From the NCBI GenBank assembly GCA_017471765.1, contig JAFURT010000008.1, forward strand, positions 1-64,000: a stretch of DNA of 64,000 bases, written 5' to 3'. The notes beneath the pieces were generated by a model that was not told the DNA's origin, ran no database searches, and saw nothing but the letters and a program-made list of their open reading frames with translations. This document shows, one piece after another, positions 41,556 through 51,037 of the stretch. Origin of the DNA: Clostridia bacterium (lineage in GTDB: Bacteria > Bacillota > Clostridia > Oscillospirales > Acutalibacteraceae). Made by a program: the position numbers and the translations under genes. Numbering within the stretch: position 1 is the first letter of the stretch; each line of letters opens with the position of its first letter.

Positions 41556-42197
41556 ATGACTCGTCTGTATTTTATCCGTCATGGAGAGAGTGAATCGAAT
41601 ATTGATGCCCGGTTTACCGGTCAGCTGGATATACCCCTCAGTGAAAAGGGGAGGGAGCAGGCCAAATTGACAGCAGCCTATCTGCGGGAGGTACCATTCA
41701 CTGCTGTATATGCCAGCGATTTATCCAGAGCCTATGAAACAGGGCAAATTATTGCTGAACAGTCGGGGCTGATGGCTGTTCCCACGCCGCATCTGCGTGA
41801 GATAAACGGCGGTCTTTGGCAGGGGGAGCGTTATGCCCACCTGGAGGAAAAATTCCCTACTAGTTACGGCCTTTGGCGCCGGCAGATCGGGCTGGCCGCC
41901 GCCCCGGAGGGGGAGTCGGTGGCCCACCTGCAACAGCGGGTTAAAGCCTATGTAGAGGCGGTCGTGAAGGCACATTACGGGGAGCATGTATGTATTGTGA
42001 CTCATGCTACGCCCATCCGTGCGCTGGAGTGTATTTGGACGGATACTCCGATAGAAGATATGCACATGATTCCATGGGTCGGCAACGCTTCGGTGACAGT
42101 TGTAGACTATAATGAGGATTTAAAACCACATATCGTAGAGCGAAACTACCATCAGCACTTAGCAGATTTACATACCGAATTGCCGAAAACTGTGTAA
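41556..42197 (+). CDS. Histidine phosphatase (phosphoglycerate mutase-like)
   Basis: 213 residues. Catalytic RHGESESN at residues 8-15, ASDLSRAYETG and the second histidine in VTHATPIRAL. Family members include phosphoglycerate mutase-like phosphatases and alpha-ribazole phosphatase (CobC); the substrate cannot be read from the sequence. It lies after the operon terminator, so it is probably not part of the microcompartment system, although read-through is possible. GGGAG precedes the ATG. Confidence 0.85.
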   Translation: MTRLYFIRHGESESNIDARFTGQLDIPLSEKGREQAKLTAAYLREVPFTAVYASDLSRAYETGQIIAEQSGLMAVPTPHLREINGGLWQGERYAHLEEKFPTSYGLWRRQIGLAAAPEGESVAHLQQRVKAYVEAVVKAHYGEHVCIVTHATPIRALECIWTDTPIEDMHMIPWVGNASVTVVDYNEDLKPHIVERNYHQHLADLHTELPKTV

Positions 42198-42204
42198 AGT
42201 AGAA

Positions 42205-42236
42205 TGCCTGTACAGACAGTTCTGTGCAGGCGTTTT
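42205..42236 (+). terminator. Terminator after the histidine phosphatase
   Basis: TGCCTGTACAGA pairs with TCTGTGCAGGCG (two G-U) over a CAGT loop, then TTTTG. Confidence 0.8.
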
Positions 42237-42309
42237 GCATTATTTGTCGATTTCTACCTCGTGAAACAAATTTTTGACATAGATCTTTTTGCGTATTTCG
42301 TATTTTCCA

Positions 42310-42338
42310 TTGCAAAAACAGGGTGAATGTAGTATAAT
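42310..42338 (+). promoter_or_regulatory. SigA promoter of the miaB-led gene cluster
   Basis: TTGCAA (42310-42315) and perfect TATAAT (42333-42338), 17-bp spacing, 38 bases before miaB. Confidence 0.8.
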
Positions 42339-42375
42339 AAGATGATGTATTGTAACCGGAAAGGGAATACTGTCT

Positions 42376-43785
42376 ATGACCAAGATGATCACCGCAGAGG
42401 AACTAAAAAAACAGCGTCCTTACAGTGAAAAGGTGCGCCGTCATTATATACAGCAAAAGCCGGATTCGCCGCCTCTGGCCTGTGTGCGCACCTACGGCTG
42501 TCAGCAAAATGTAGCCGACTCCGAACGCATCAAAGGCATGCTGGCAGAGATGGGCTTTGGCTTTACTGACATTGCAGAGGAGGCTGATTTGATCCTCTTT
42601 AATACCTGTGCCGTCCGTGAACACGCCAGCGACCGGGTGTTTGGCAATGTAGGCGCTCTCAAAACCATAAAACGTCGTCGGCCGGAGGTGTTGATTGCGG
42701 TGTGCGGATGCATGGTGCAGCAACCCCATGTAGCCGAAAAGTTTTGGAAAAGTTATCCGTTTGTTGGGCTGGTGTTTGGCACCCATGTCATCCATCAGTT
42801 CCCGCAACTACTGTACCGGGCACTGACCGGAGGCAAGCGGGTGTCCGAAACCCCGCAAGAGGACGGCGTGATTGCCGAAGGGATCCCGGTTAAGCGTGAC
42901 GGTACCTTTAAAGCGTGGCTCCCCATTATGTATGGCTGCAACAATTTCTGCACCTATTGCGTTGTCCCTCATGTGCGTGGGCGTGAGCGTAGCCGTGACC
43001 CGGAGATTATTTTGAATGAAGCCCGCCAGTTAGTGGCGGCCGGATATAAGGAAATTACCCTGCTTGGCCAGAATGTTAATTCCTACGGAAAAGGGGAGAG
43101 CCATGGGGTGGATTTTGCCGGCCTGTTGCGGCTTGTGAATGCTATTCCGGGGGACTTTACCATTCGCTTTATGACCTCCCACCCCAAGGATGCCACGCCG
43201 GCCCTGTTCGATACCATCGCCGCCTGCGAGAAGGTTTCCCATCATTTCCATCTGCCTTTCCAGTCCGGAAATGACCGGGTGTTGCAGGCGATGAACCGGC
43301 GATATACAAGAGAACAGTACCTGGAGCTTATCCGGTACGCCCGTCAGGTTATCCCGGATATCTCCTTTACCAGCGATGTGATCGTTGGCTTTCCCGGTGA
43401 GACGCGGGAGGAGTTTGAAGACACGCTTTCTCTTGTAAAGGAGGTTGGCTTTACATCTCTCTTTACTTTCATTTTCTCCCCACGCCGGGGAACACCGGCG
43501 GCCGAGATGGAGGACCCCATACCGCTGGAAACCAAAACTGCTTGGTTGCAGGAACTCAACGCTCTGCAGGAGGAGATGTCTGCCAAGCGTCTGGCTGTAT
43601 TGGTCGGCACGAAACAGCGTGCCTTGCTGGAAACAGCTGCAGACGGCTATCTGGAAGCTCGCCTGGCCGATAACAGCATTGTGCGTGTGGTAGCCGACCC
43701 CGCTCTTGTAGGGCGGTATGCTACAATTCATGTAGACGATGCCCGTAGCTGGGTGATGCACGGTACCTTATGCGAAGTAGAATAA
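42376..43785 (+). CDS. miaB: tRNA-2-methylthio-N6-dimethylallyladenosine synthase
   Basis: 469 residues. N-terminal auxiliary cluster domain (TYGCQQNVADSERIKG, FNTCAVREHA, VCGCMVQ), radical SAM motif CNNFCTYCVVPHVRGRERSR and a C-terminal TRAM domain. It adds the 2-methylthio group to i6A37 in tRNA. The miaB-ymcA-mutS-mutL order is conserved in Bacillus; miaA, which makes the i6A substrate, follows at 48.8 kb. Confidence 0.96.
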   Translation: MTKMITAEELKKQRPYSEKVRRHYIQQKPDSPPLACVRTYGCQQNVADSERIKGMLAEMGFGFTDIAEEADLILFNTCAVREHASDRVFGNVGALKTIKRRRPEVLIAVCGCMVQQPHVAEKFWKSYPFVGLVFGTHVIHQFPQLLYRALTGGKRVSETPQEDGVIAEGIPVKRDGTFKAWLPIMYGCNNFCTYCVVPHVRGRERSRDPEIILNEARQLVAAGYKEITLLGQNVNSYGKGESHGVDFAGLLRLVNAIPGDFTIRFMTSHPKDATPALFDTIAACEKVSHHFHLPFQSGNDRVLQAMNRRYTREQYLELIRYARQVIPDISFTSDVIVGFPGETREEFEDTLSLVKEVGFTSLFTFIFSPRRGTPAAEMEDPIPLETKTAWLQELNALQEEMSAKRLAVLVGTKQRALLETAADGYLEARLADNSIVRVVADPALVGRYATIHVDDARSWVMHGTLCEVE

Positions 43786-43810
43786 TCAAACAATAAAAGG
43801 AGAAATGAAC

Positions 43811-44224
43811 ATGGATACGATTTTGCAGATGGCTATTGATTTGGCCTATCAGTTACAGCAGGATGAGCGTTGCCAGGCAGTGCTGACCGCCCAGCAGAAT
43901 GCCGATGCAGACGAGAATTTACAGCAGCTCATTGGTGAGTTCAATATGAAGCGAATGGCCATCAATACGGAGGAGAGCAAGGACGAGAGCGAGCGTAATG
44001 TCGATAAACTGCGTGAGCTGAACACCGAATTGCGTGCTATCTATGCGTCCGTTATGGCCAATGAGCATATGATGGCTTATAACCAGGCAAAGACGGCCTT
44101 GGACGAGATTGTGGGCAAAATTCAGATTGCCATCAACCTGGCTGTACAGGGTCGTGACCCGCAAATGGCCGCAGAACAGAGCAGCTGTACCGGTGATTGC
44201 GGCAGCTGTGGCGGCTGTCACTAA
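43811..44224 (+). CDS. YlbF/YmcA family protein with C-terminal cysteine cluster
   Basis: 137 residues, helical YlbF/YmcA (DUF964) fold: ILQMAIDLAYQLQQDERCQA and LDEIVGKIQIAINLA. The tail ends with four cysteines, SSCTGDCGSCGGCH (CX3CX2CX2C). In B. subtilis YlbF, YmcA and YaaT form a Y-complex with [4Fe-4S] clusters that acts on RNA maturation and sporulation signalling; the miaB neighbour matches ymcA there. ATG at 43811 is 8 bases from AAAGGAG, while 43805 would be too close. Confidence 0.85.
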   Translation: MDTILQMAIDLAYQLQQDERCQAVLTAQQNADADENLQQLIGEFNMKRMAINTEESKDESERNVDKLRELNTELRAIYASVMANEHMMAYNQAKTALDEIVGKIQIAINLAVQGRDPQMAAEQSSCTGDCGSCGGCH

Positions 44225-44244
44225 AGACGAAGGACAGAAACAGG

Positions 44245-46875
44245 ATGGACAGCAAACTTGTGGCGCAGATGACGCCAATGATGCAACAGTATTGGGAAAT
44301 AAAAAATCAAAATAAAGACACCATCGTCATGTACCGTCTTGGTGACTTCTACGAGATGTTTTTTGAGGATGCCAAGGTTGCCTCTCGTGAGTTGGAGCTT
44401 ACACTGACCGGCCGTGACTGCGGTATGAAAGAGCGTGCCCCCATGTGCGGCGTGCCCTTCCACAGTTATGAGTCGTATGTCGCCCGGCTGATTGCCCGTG
44501 GCTATAAGGTGGCCATCTGCGAGCAGACGGAGGACCCCGCCCAGGCCAAGGGCCTTGTCCGCCGGGAGATCATCCGTGTGCTCACCCCCGGTACGGTCAT
44601 TGAGGGCAGTATGCTGGATGAGGGCCGCAATAACTATCTGGCTGTTATTTGCTTTTTGTCTGGCGCTTTTGGCCTGTGCTTCTGCGATTGTTCCACCGGC
44701 CAGGTGCATCTGACCCAACTCAGTGGCGATGACCTGGCTTTGCGTGTGAGCAACGAGTTGGGGCGGTTTTCACCCAGCGAGTTGTTGGTAAATGGGCAAG
44801 CCGGCACTTGCCGTGAACTGCAGGAATATGCCGAAAGAAGGCTGGGCGGGCATCTTGAGGTGCGACCTGACGAGGCCTTTTCTCTGGAAGCAGGGCAGGA
44901 TGCTGTCTTGCGGCAGTTCAAGACGGTTTCTCTCTCGGCACTGAAGCTGGCGGACAAACCGGCGGCTGTGTGCGCTTTTGGTTGCGCTCTTTCCTATCTG
45001 CGCTCCACGCAGATGACGGGGCTTGAACGCATGAATAAGCTGGACGTATATTCGGATGCCCAATACATGCGGCTGGATATGACAGCCAGACGTAATCTGG
45101 AGCTTCTGGAGACCATGCGCTCTCAGGAAAAGCGTGGCTCCCTTTTAGGCGTGTTGGACCATACCCGTACAGCGATGGGCAAGCGTCTTTTGCGTTCCTG
45201 GATTGAGCAGCCTCTCGTGCAGTTGGCGCCCATCACCCGGCGCTTGAGTGCGGTGGACGAATTACTGCACCAGTCCCTCGTCCGCAGTGACCTGCGGGAG
45301 ATTTTGGCTGGTGTGTACGATTTGGAACGCATCATGACTCGTGTGGTTTATGGCAGTGCCAATGCCCGTGAGTTACGTTCGCTACAGCAGACACTGGCCT
45401 GCCTACCGGCTCTCAAGCAACTGCTGGACGGTGTGGAAGCGGCAGAACTGCGGGATATCCGGGAGAGTATCGACACACTGGAGGATATTTGTGAGGCCAT
45501 CGGCCGGGCAATCGTAGATGACCCGCCTTTCTCGGTGCGTGAGGGCGGTATGATTCGCCCCGGCTATCATGCCGAGTTGGATGAACTGACTGCTATCATG
45601 AGCGATGGCAAAGGCATCCTGACCCGCATCGAGGTGGAAGAAAAACAAAAAACCGGTATCAAAACACTAAAAGTCGGGTATAACCGTGTGTTTGGATATT
45701 ATATCGAGATTTCCCGCCTGTATAGTGACCAGGTGCCGGATCACTACATACGTAAGCAAACGCTGGCCAATGCAGAACGGTACATCACCCAGGAATTGAA
45801 AGAGCTGGAAGCCCGGGTGCTGGGTGCCAAGGAGCGGTCGTTTTCCTTGGAGTATCAGTTGTTCACCCAGTTGCGGGAAATGGTTGCTGCCCAGCTTGTC
45901 CGGGTGCAGAAAACGGCTGATGCCATTGCCCGGCTGGATGTGCTTATCTCCTTTGCCGAGGTGGCGGTACAGCAGAATTACTGTCGGCCGGAGGTAGATC
46001 TAAGCGGACGTATTCAGATTTTGGGCGGTCGCCACCCGGTGGTGGAAGCCTTGTCGAATTCTCCCTTTGTGCCTAACGATACCGCCTTAGACAATGGGGA
46101 AAATCGGGTTGCGCTGATCACCGGCCCCAACATGGCCGGTAAATCCACCTATATGCGGCAAACGGCGCTGATTACGCTGATGGCACAGATTGGTAGCTTT
46201 GTCCCTGCACAAAGCGCCACTATCGGCATTGTGGACAGTATATTCACTCGTGTGGGGGCTTCGGATGACCTGGCCGCCGGACAGTCCACCTTTATGGTGG
46301 AGATGAGCGAGGTCGCTTCTATTTTGCGGTATGCCACGGCAAACAGTCTGATTGTTTTTGACGAGATTGGTCGTGGCACCTCCACCTTTGATGGCATGAG
46401 CATCGCCCGTGCGGTGCTGGAATATGTAGCTAACCCTAAAAAGTTGGGCGCCAAAACCCTGTTTGCTACCCACTATCACGAGCTGACCGCCATTGAGGAG
46501 GAAAGTGACTGTATCAAGAACTACAGCATCGCTGTGAAAAAGCGTGGGGACGACATCACCTTCCTGCGCCGGATTATCCGTGGCCCGGCTGATGAAAGCT
46601 ACGGTATCGAGGTGGCTAAGCTGGCCGGCATCAACGACGAGGTGGTCCAGCGTGCCAAGGAGATTTTACAGAGCATTGAAGCTGGAGAGGGAGCGCCTGT
46701 GTGCCGTGCCGCTTCCCACCAACAGCCGCTGGAGGACGGTGGCCAGTTATCCCTGCTGGGTGGCATGGACAACCCCCTGGTGGCAAAACTGAAAGAACTG
46801 GATGTTAATGTGTTGACCCCCATTGAGGCTATGCAGACACTGTATGAGCTGGTGCGGGAGGCACAAAGCTATTAA
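44245..46875 (+). CDS. mutS: DNA mismatch repair protein MutS
   Basis: 876 residues. Mismatch-binding N-terminus with YRLGDFYEMFFEDA, connector, lever and clamp domains, and an ABC ATPase with Walker A GPNMAGKSTYMRQ and FDEIGRGTSTFDG. It recognises mismatches and recruits MutL, encoded next. ATG at 44245 gives the family's usual start; the in-frame extension to 44197 lies in the previous gene. Confidence 0.97.
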   Translation: MDSKLVAQMTPMMQQYWEIKNQNKDTIVMYRLGDFYEMFFEDAKVASRELELTLTGRDCGMKERAPMCGVPFHSYESYVARLIARGYKVAICEQTEDPAQAKGLVRREIIRVLTPGTVIEGSMLDEGRNNYLAVICFLSGAFGLCFCDCSTGQVHLTQLSGDDLALRVSNELGRFSPSELLVNGQAGTCRELQEYAERRLGGHLEVRPDEAFSLEAGQDAVLRQFKTVSLSALKLADKPAAVCAFGCALSYLRSTQMTGLERMNKLDVYSDAQYMRLDMTARRNLELLETMRSQEKRGSLLGVLDHTRTAMGKRLLRSWIEQPLVQLAPITRRLSAVDELLHQSLVRSDLREILAGVYDLERIMTRVVYGSANARELRSLQQTLACLPALKQLLDGVEAAELRDIRESIDTLEDICEAIGRAIVDDPPFSVREGGMIRPGYHAELDELTAIMSDGKGILTRIEVEEKQKTGIKTLKVGYNRVFGYYIEISRLYSDQVPDHYIRKQTLANAERYITQELKELEARVLGAKERSFSLEYQLFTQLREMVAAQLVRVQKTADAIARLDVLISFAEVAVQQNYCRPEVDLSGRIQILGGRHPVVEALSNSPFVPNDTALDNGENRVALITGPNMAGKSTYMRQTALITLMAQIGSFVPAQSATIGIVDSIFTRVGASDDLAAGQSTFMVEMSEVASILRYATANSLIVFDEIGRGTSTFDGMSIARAVLEYVANPKKLGAKTLFATHYHELTAIEEESDCIKNYSIAVKKRGDDITFLRRIIRGPADESYGIEVAKLAGINDEVVQRAKEILQSIEAGEGAPVCRAASHQQPLEDGGQLSLLGGMDNPLVAKLKELDVNVLTPIEAMQTLYELVREAQSY

Positions 46876-46896
46876 CGGCTGAAAGGAGTGACCGCT

Positions 46897-48816
46897 ATGA
46901 AGGCGATTCATGTGCTGGACAAGCACGTGGCTGAGCTGATTGCCGCCGGTGAGGTGGTAGAACGCCCGGCTTCTGTTGTTAAGGAGCTGGTGGAGAATAC
47001 CCTGGATGCCGGGGCCCGGCATGTTACGGTGGAGATTCGTGACGGCGGTGTTTCCTATATCCGTATCACCGACGACGGTTGCGGTATCCACCGGGAGGAT
47101 GTCCCCACAGCCTTTCTCCGCCACGCCACCAGTAAGGTGCGTAGTGAAGACGACCTGGAGCGTATCGGTACACTGGGCTTTCGCGGTGAAGCGCTGGCTT
47201 CCATTTCCGCTGTCGCCAAGGTGGAACTGATTACCTGTGCCGCCGGCGAGCTGGTGGGCACCCGCTATGTCATTCACGGTGGGGAAGAGGTGCTTTTAGA
47301 GGATGCGGGCTGTGCCCAGGGCAGTACCTTCATTGTGGAGGACCTGTTCTATAATATCCCGGCCCGCATGAAGTTCCTTAAGAAGGACGTCAGCGAAGGC
47401 AACGCCGTAGCTGGCGTGGTAGAGCGGCTGGCGCTTTCTCACCCGGAGGTGTCGGTGCGGTTTATCCGTAACGGACGGACAGAACTGCAAACGCCCGGTG
47501 ACGGTCAACTGCTTTCCTGTATCCATGCTGTTTTAGGGAAACCCTTCGCCTCCTCCTTACTTCCGGTAAAGTACTCTATGGGGGGCGTCACTGTGTCCGG
47601 TTACGTCTGTAAGCCGGAAAGTTGTCGGCCTAACCGCACCATGCAACACTATTTCGTTAATGACCGCTACGTTAAGACACAGACCGGCATGATTGCTGTT
47701 GAGCGCGCCTACAAGGGCATGATTATGGCAGGGCGGTTTCCTGCCTGCGTGCTGTCCATTCACCTGCCTTTCGAAACGGTGGATGCCAATGTACACCCTG
47801 CTAAGATTGAGGTGCGATTTGTCAATGAAAAGCCGGTGTTCGATGCGGTGTATTATGGCGTTCGCTCGGCGTTGGAGGCTCGTCCGTCCATTCAGCAGGT
47901 GTCCCTGACACAGCCGGAAGCTAAGTCTGTGCCTACGGTCAAGACAGCGGTTCCTCCTGCGCCACCGGCGGAGAGGGAGACGAAACCCATTCCGGAAACA
48001 CCGGTTCCACGTCGTGCTACAACGCCTTCGTATCCGAAGGCTCCTTCTTTCCTGGACCTGGCGGTTGATGATGTGCCGGCTGCTCCTGCTATTTCTTTGC
48101 ATGACGATACCGGAAAACAGGCAGTGAGTCCACCGCCTGCCGTGGTGAAAAAGCCGGCTGAACCTGCTGTTAAGCCAGTTATCGATGAACCTACCCCTGC
48201 ACCGGCTACGGTCGAGGTCAAGCAACAGACGGTAATGGAGGAGACAAGGCCGCCCATCCGCCTGATTGGCGAATTACTGACTACCTACATACTGGTGCAG
48301 ATGGAAGAGAGCCTGTTTATCATCGATAAGCACGCCGCCCATGAGCGTCTGCTGTATAATCAGCTCAAAGCGCAGGCGCAGACTGATGAGCAGCTTCTGC
48401 TGGCTCCGGTGACGGTTACCGTCAGCCGGGAAGAGCATACAGCCTTATTGGAGGCTTTGCCCGAACTGAAGCAGGCCGGCATTACGTTGGAGGATTTTGG
48501 CGGTACCAGCGTGTTGGTGCGGTCTTTTCCGCTCATTCTGTCGGGTGCCGATATCGAGGACACCATCCGGGAGATTGCCGGTGGGCTCATCGGTGGCAAC
48601 CGTGAGGTGCAGATGGCTAAGCTGGATTGGATTTACCACTCTTCGGCATGCCGTGCCGCCATCAAGGCAGGGGATAACAGCCGCCCGGCCGAACTTCTGG
48701 ATTTAGCGGAAAAAGTGCTGTGGGATGATGCTATCCGCTATTGTCCCCACGGCCGCCCTGTGTGCGTGGAAATGACACGCAAAGAACTGGAAAAACAATT
48801 CGGCCGTATTGTATAG
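46897..48816 (+). CDS. mutL: DNA mismatch repair protein MutL
   Basis: 639 residues. GHKL ATPase N-terminus (LIAAGEVVERPASVVKELVE, NTLDAGA, TLGFRGEAL), a Pro-rich linker (about 340-460) and a C-terminal domain with DKHAAHERLLY and CPHGRPVCVEM. These match the endonuclease-type MutL motifs (DQHAxxERxxY, with Lys for Gln), so it probably nicks DNA, as expected in organisms without MutH. ATG at 46897 lies 8 bases after GAAAGGAG; the GTG at 46888 is unlikely. Confidence 0.95.
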   Translation: MKAIHVLDKHVAELIAAGEVVERPASVVKELVENTLDAGARHVTVEIRDGGVSYIRITDDGCGIHREDVPTAFLRHATSKVRSEDDLERIGTLGFRGEALASISAVAKVELITCAAGELVGTRYVIHGGEEVLLEDAGCAQGSTFIVEDLFYNIPARMKFLKKDVSEGNAVAGVVERLALSHPEVSVRFIRNGRTELQTPGDGQLLSCIHAVLGKPFASSLLPVKYSMGGVTVSGYVCKPESCRPNRTMQHYFVNDRYVKTQTGMIAVERAYKGMIMAGRFPACVLSIHLPFETVDANVHPAKIEVRFVNEKPVFDAVYYGVRSALEARPSIQQVSLTQPEAKSVPTVKTAVPPAPPAERETKPIPETPVPRRATTPSYPKAPSFLDLAVDDVPAAPAISLHDDTGKQAVSPPPAVVKKPAEPAVKPVIDEPTPAPATVEVKQQTVMEETRPPIRLIGELLTTYILVQMEESLFIIDKHAAHERLLYNQLKAQAQTDEQLLLAPVTVTVSREEHTALLEALPELKQAGITLEDFGGTSVLVRSFPLILSGADIEDTIREIAGGLIGGNREVQMAKLDWIYHSSACRAAIKAGDNSRPAELLDLAEKVLWDDAIRYCPHGRPVCVEMTRKELEKQFGRIV

Positions 48817-48842
48817 TATCTGATAAAGTGAGGTGAATCCCC

Positions 48843-49802
48843 TTGTCCCGAGCCTTTTATCCCTATCCGATCATCGCCGGCCCCACGGCTTCCGGGAAGA
48901 CCGCTTTGGCTGTACAGCTGGCAAAGCGGCTCGGCGGCGAGGTGGTATCAGCCGACTCAATGCAGATATACGCCGGTGTATCTGTGGGTACCGCCCGTCC
49001 TACCGTCCAGGAGATGGAGGGGGTTGTACATCATCTGCAAGGCTTTTTACCCTTGCAGGAAAAGTACAGCGTTGCCCGGTATATTGAGGATGCTACGGCT
49101 GTTTTTGCGGCTGTTTTTGCCCGTAACAGCCAGCCGATTCTGTGTGGCGGTACCGGCCTGTATATCCAGTCGTTCATGGAGAATCGCCAGCTATTTGAAC
49201 AGCCTGCCGACCCCTCGCTACGGCAGGAGCTGGTCGCCTTCGCCGAGAAAAACGGCCAGGAGGCGCTGATGGAGCGATTGCGGCAGGTAGACCCGGCGTC
49301 CGCCGCCCGGCTTCATTTGAACGACCGTAACCGTATTATCCGGGCGCTGGAGGTCTTTTATACTACCGGACGAACGATAGGGGAACAGGACCGCCTGTCC
49401 CACAGTTGTCCATCGCCCTATACACCGTGCCTGTTTTTGTTGGACTTCCAGGACAGACAGCATCTGTATGACAGGATCGACCGGCGTGTGGACTGTATGC
49501 TGGAAAACGGTCTGTTGGAGGAAGCGCAGCGCATTCTCCGGACTGACCGTGAGGCTACAGTGACACAGGCGATTGGCTATAAAGAGTTTGACGCCTATTT
49601 TTCCGGGGAAATCTCTTTAGAAGCGGCGGCGGCCTGCTTAAAGCAACAAACTCGCCGGTATGCCAAGCGACAACTGTCTTGGTTTCACCGTATGGATGGT
49701 GCCTATACCCTGTGGATGGATGGTGGGGATGACCTGCACACCCTCACAGAGAAAGCTGCCCGGCACTTTGACGAATTTTGTGAACGGAGGGGAAATTTAT
49801 GA
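48843..49802 (+). CDS. miaA: tRNA dimethylallyltransferase
   Basis: 319 residues. P-loop IIAGPTASGKTALAVQLAKR, SADSMQIYAG and a C-terminal KQQTRRYAKRQLSWF region. It prenylates A37 of tRNAs reading UNN codons, the substrate for MiaB. It starts at TTG behind GAGGTG (7-base spacing). Stop and start overlap (ATGA) with the following gene. Confidence 0.94.
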   Translation: MSRAFYPYPIIAGPTASGKTALAVQLAKRLGGEVVSADSMQIYAGVSVGTARPTVQEMEGVVHHLQGFLPLQEKYSVARYIEDATAVFAAVFARNSQPILCGGTGLYIQSFMENRQLFEQPADPSLRQELVAFAEKNGQEALMERLRQVDPASAARLHLNDRNRIIRALEVFYTTGRTIGEQDRLSHSCPSPYTPCLFLLDFQDRQHLYDRIDRRVDCMLENGLLEEAQRILRTDREATVTQAIGYKEFDAYFSGEISLEAAAACLKQQTRRYAKRQLSWFHRMDGAYTLWMDGGDDLHTLTEKAARHFDEFCERRGNL

Positions 49803-51037
49803 GCCAGAGCAGCCGCAAACAACCCATTAGCCACCGGCTGATCTCTTTTGCCCTGGTGTTGGGCGTGCTCTTTTATATTGGGTATCAAGCATACCGGATT
49901 ATCTTCTCCGGAGTGACCACCGAGATGGCAGTCATCCACAGTGTATATGAAACCATCGAGACGGAGGGGCTGGTTTTCCGTAGCGAAACGGCCATCCCTC
50001 CGACCGGTTCCGGCTACACCTATTACGTTATTGATAACGGTACCCGCGTGTCTAAAAACAGCGTTATTGCTTCTGTCTATAAGGATGCCGAGAGTGGCCG
50101 CATCGAGGAGCAGGTACAACAGATCGATGCGCAGATAGCGGCACTCAAGGAGATCCAGTCGGAAGGCTCTACCAGCCAAATCACCTTAGATGTACTTAAC
50201 GACCAGTTACACGATACGGTATATAACTATGTCCGTTCTACGGAAAATGGCGTATTTGATAATGTAGAGGACGCTCGATTTCAGCTTTTGTCCCTACTGA
50301 GTAAGAAAAAACAACTGATTTCCAAGGAAAACATGGATTTTTCTGCCAAAATCGCAAAGCTGGAGCAGGAGAAAAATACCTTAAAAGCTAACTATCAGCC
50401 GGCAACCTCCGTGGTACGTGCACCGGTGGCCGGGTATTTCGCCGACCGCACCGATGGCTATGAGACGGTGCTGAAAACCGATGTGCTTCCCAAACTGACC
50501 CCCGAACAGTTAAAGGGGTATCTCACTGCCTCTCCCAGCAGTTTGGAAACCACCAGCGGTAAAATTGTTAGCGGTTATGAATGGTATATGGCCTGCGTGG
50601 TGCCGGAATCCTACTATAACGTGCTGGGGGTTGGTAAGGCGCTGTCCTTGCGTATGTCGTTTGTGCTGGATGATGCGATTCCCGTAACGGTATATGCCTG
50701 TAATAAGAATAATGACGGCGAGCTGGCTGTGGTGTTTCGCTGTGACTATATGTCGGCAGAGTTATCTACAATCCGGCACGAAACTGTCGGGATTCAATTG
50801 GTGGAGCACACCGGTCTGCGTGTACCCAAGCGAGCTATTATTGTGAATGATGCGGGACAGGCCGGCGTATATGTCCGTTCGGGGAATGTGGTCAGCTTCC
50901 GCAAGATTGAGCAGGTCTACAGCGAAGCGGCCGATTATGTAATCTGTGCAGAGGTAGGGGAGGACGACTACCTACGTTTGTACGACGATATTATAGTAGG
51001 AGGGCGAGGTCTGTATGATGGAAAAATCATTGCATGA
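49799..51037 (+). CDS. HlyD-like membrane-anchored protein
   Basis: 412 residues. One N-terminal membrane helix (about 15-37), then an outside domain: a lipoyl/barrel-sandwich half (GYTYYVIDNGTRVSKNSVIASVY), a coiled coil (about 100-195) and the returning half (VVRAPVAGYFADRTDGYE). This is the architecture of HlyD-type adaptor proteins, but no transporter lies nearby. Its fixed place before ylmE-sepF in Clostridia suggests an envelope or division role; that is inference. Overlaps miaA by 4 bases and ylmE by 23. Confidence 0.75.
   Translation: MSQSSRKQPISHRLISFALVLGVLFYIGYQAYRIIFSGVTTEMAVIHSVYETIETEGLVFRSETAIPPTGSGYTYYVIDNGTRVSKNSVIASVYKDAESGRIEEQVQQIDAQIAALKEIQSEGSTSQITLDVLNDQLHDTVYNYVRSTENGVFDNVEDARFQLLSLLSKKKQLISKENMDFSAKIAKLEQEKNTLKANYQPATSVVRAPVAGYFADRTDGYETVLKTDVLPKLTPEQLKGYLTASPSSLETTSGKIVSGYEWYMACVVPESYYNVLGVGKALSLRMSFVLDDAIPVTVYACNKNNDGELAVVFRCDYMSAELSTIRHETVGIQLVEHTGLRVPKRAIIVNDAGQAGVYVRSGNVVSFRKIEQVYSEAADYVICAEVGEDDYLRLYDDIIVGGRGLYDGKIIA

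Noticed and set aside
42274..42306. TTGACA upstream of miaB considered as a -35 box
   Set aside because: No -10 sequence lies at 16-18 bp; the TTGCAA/TATAAT pair at 42310-42338 is far better placed.
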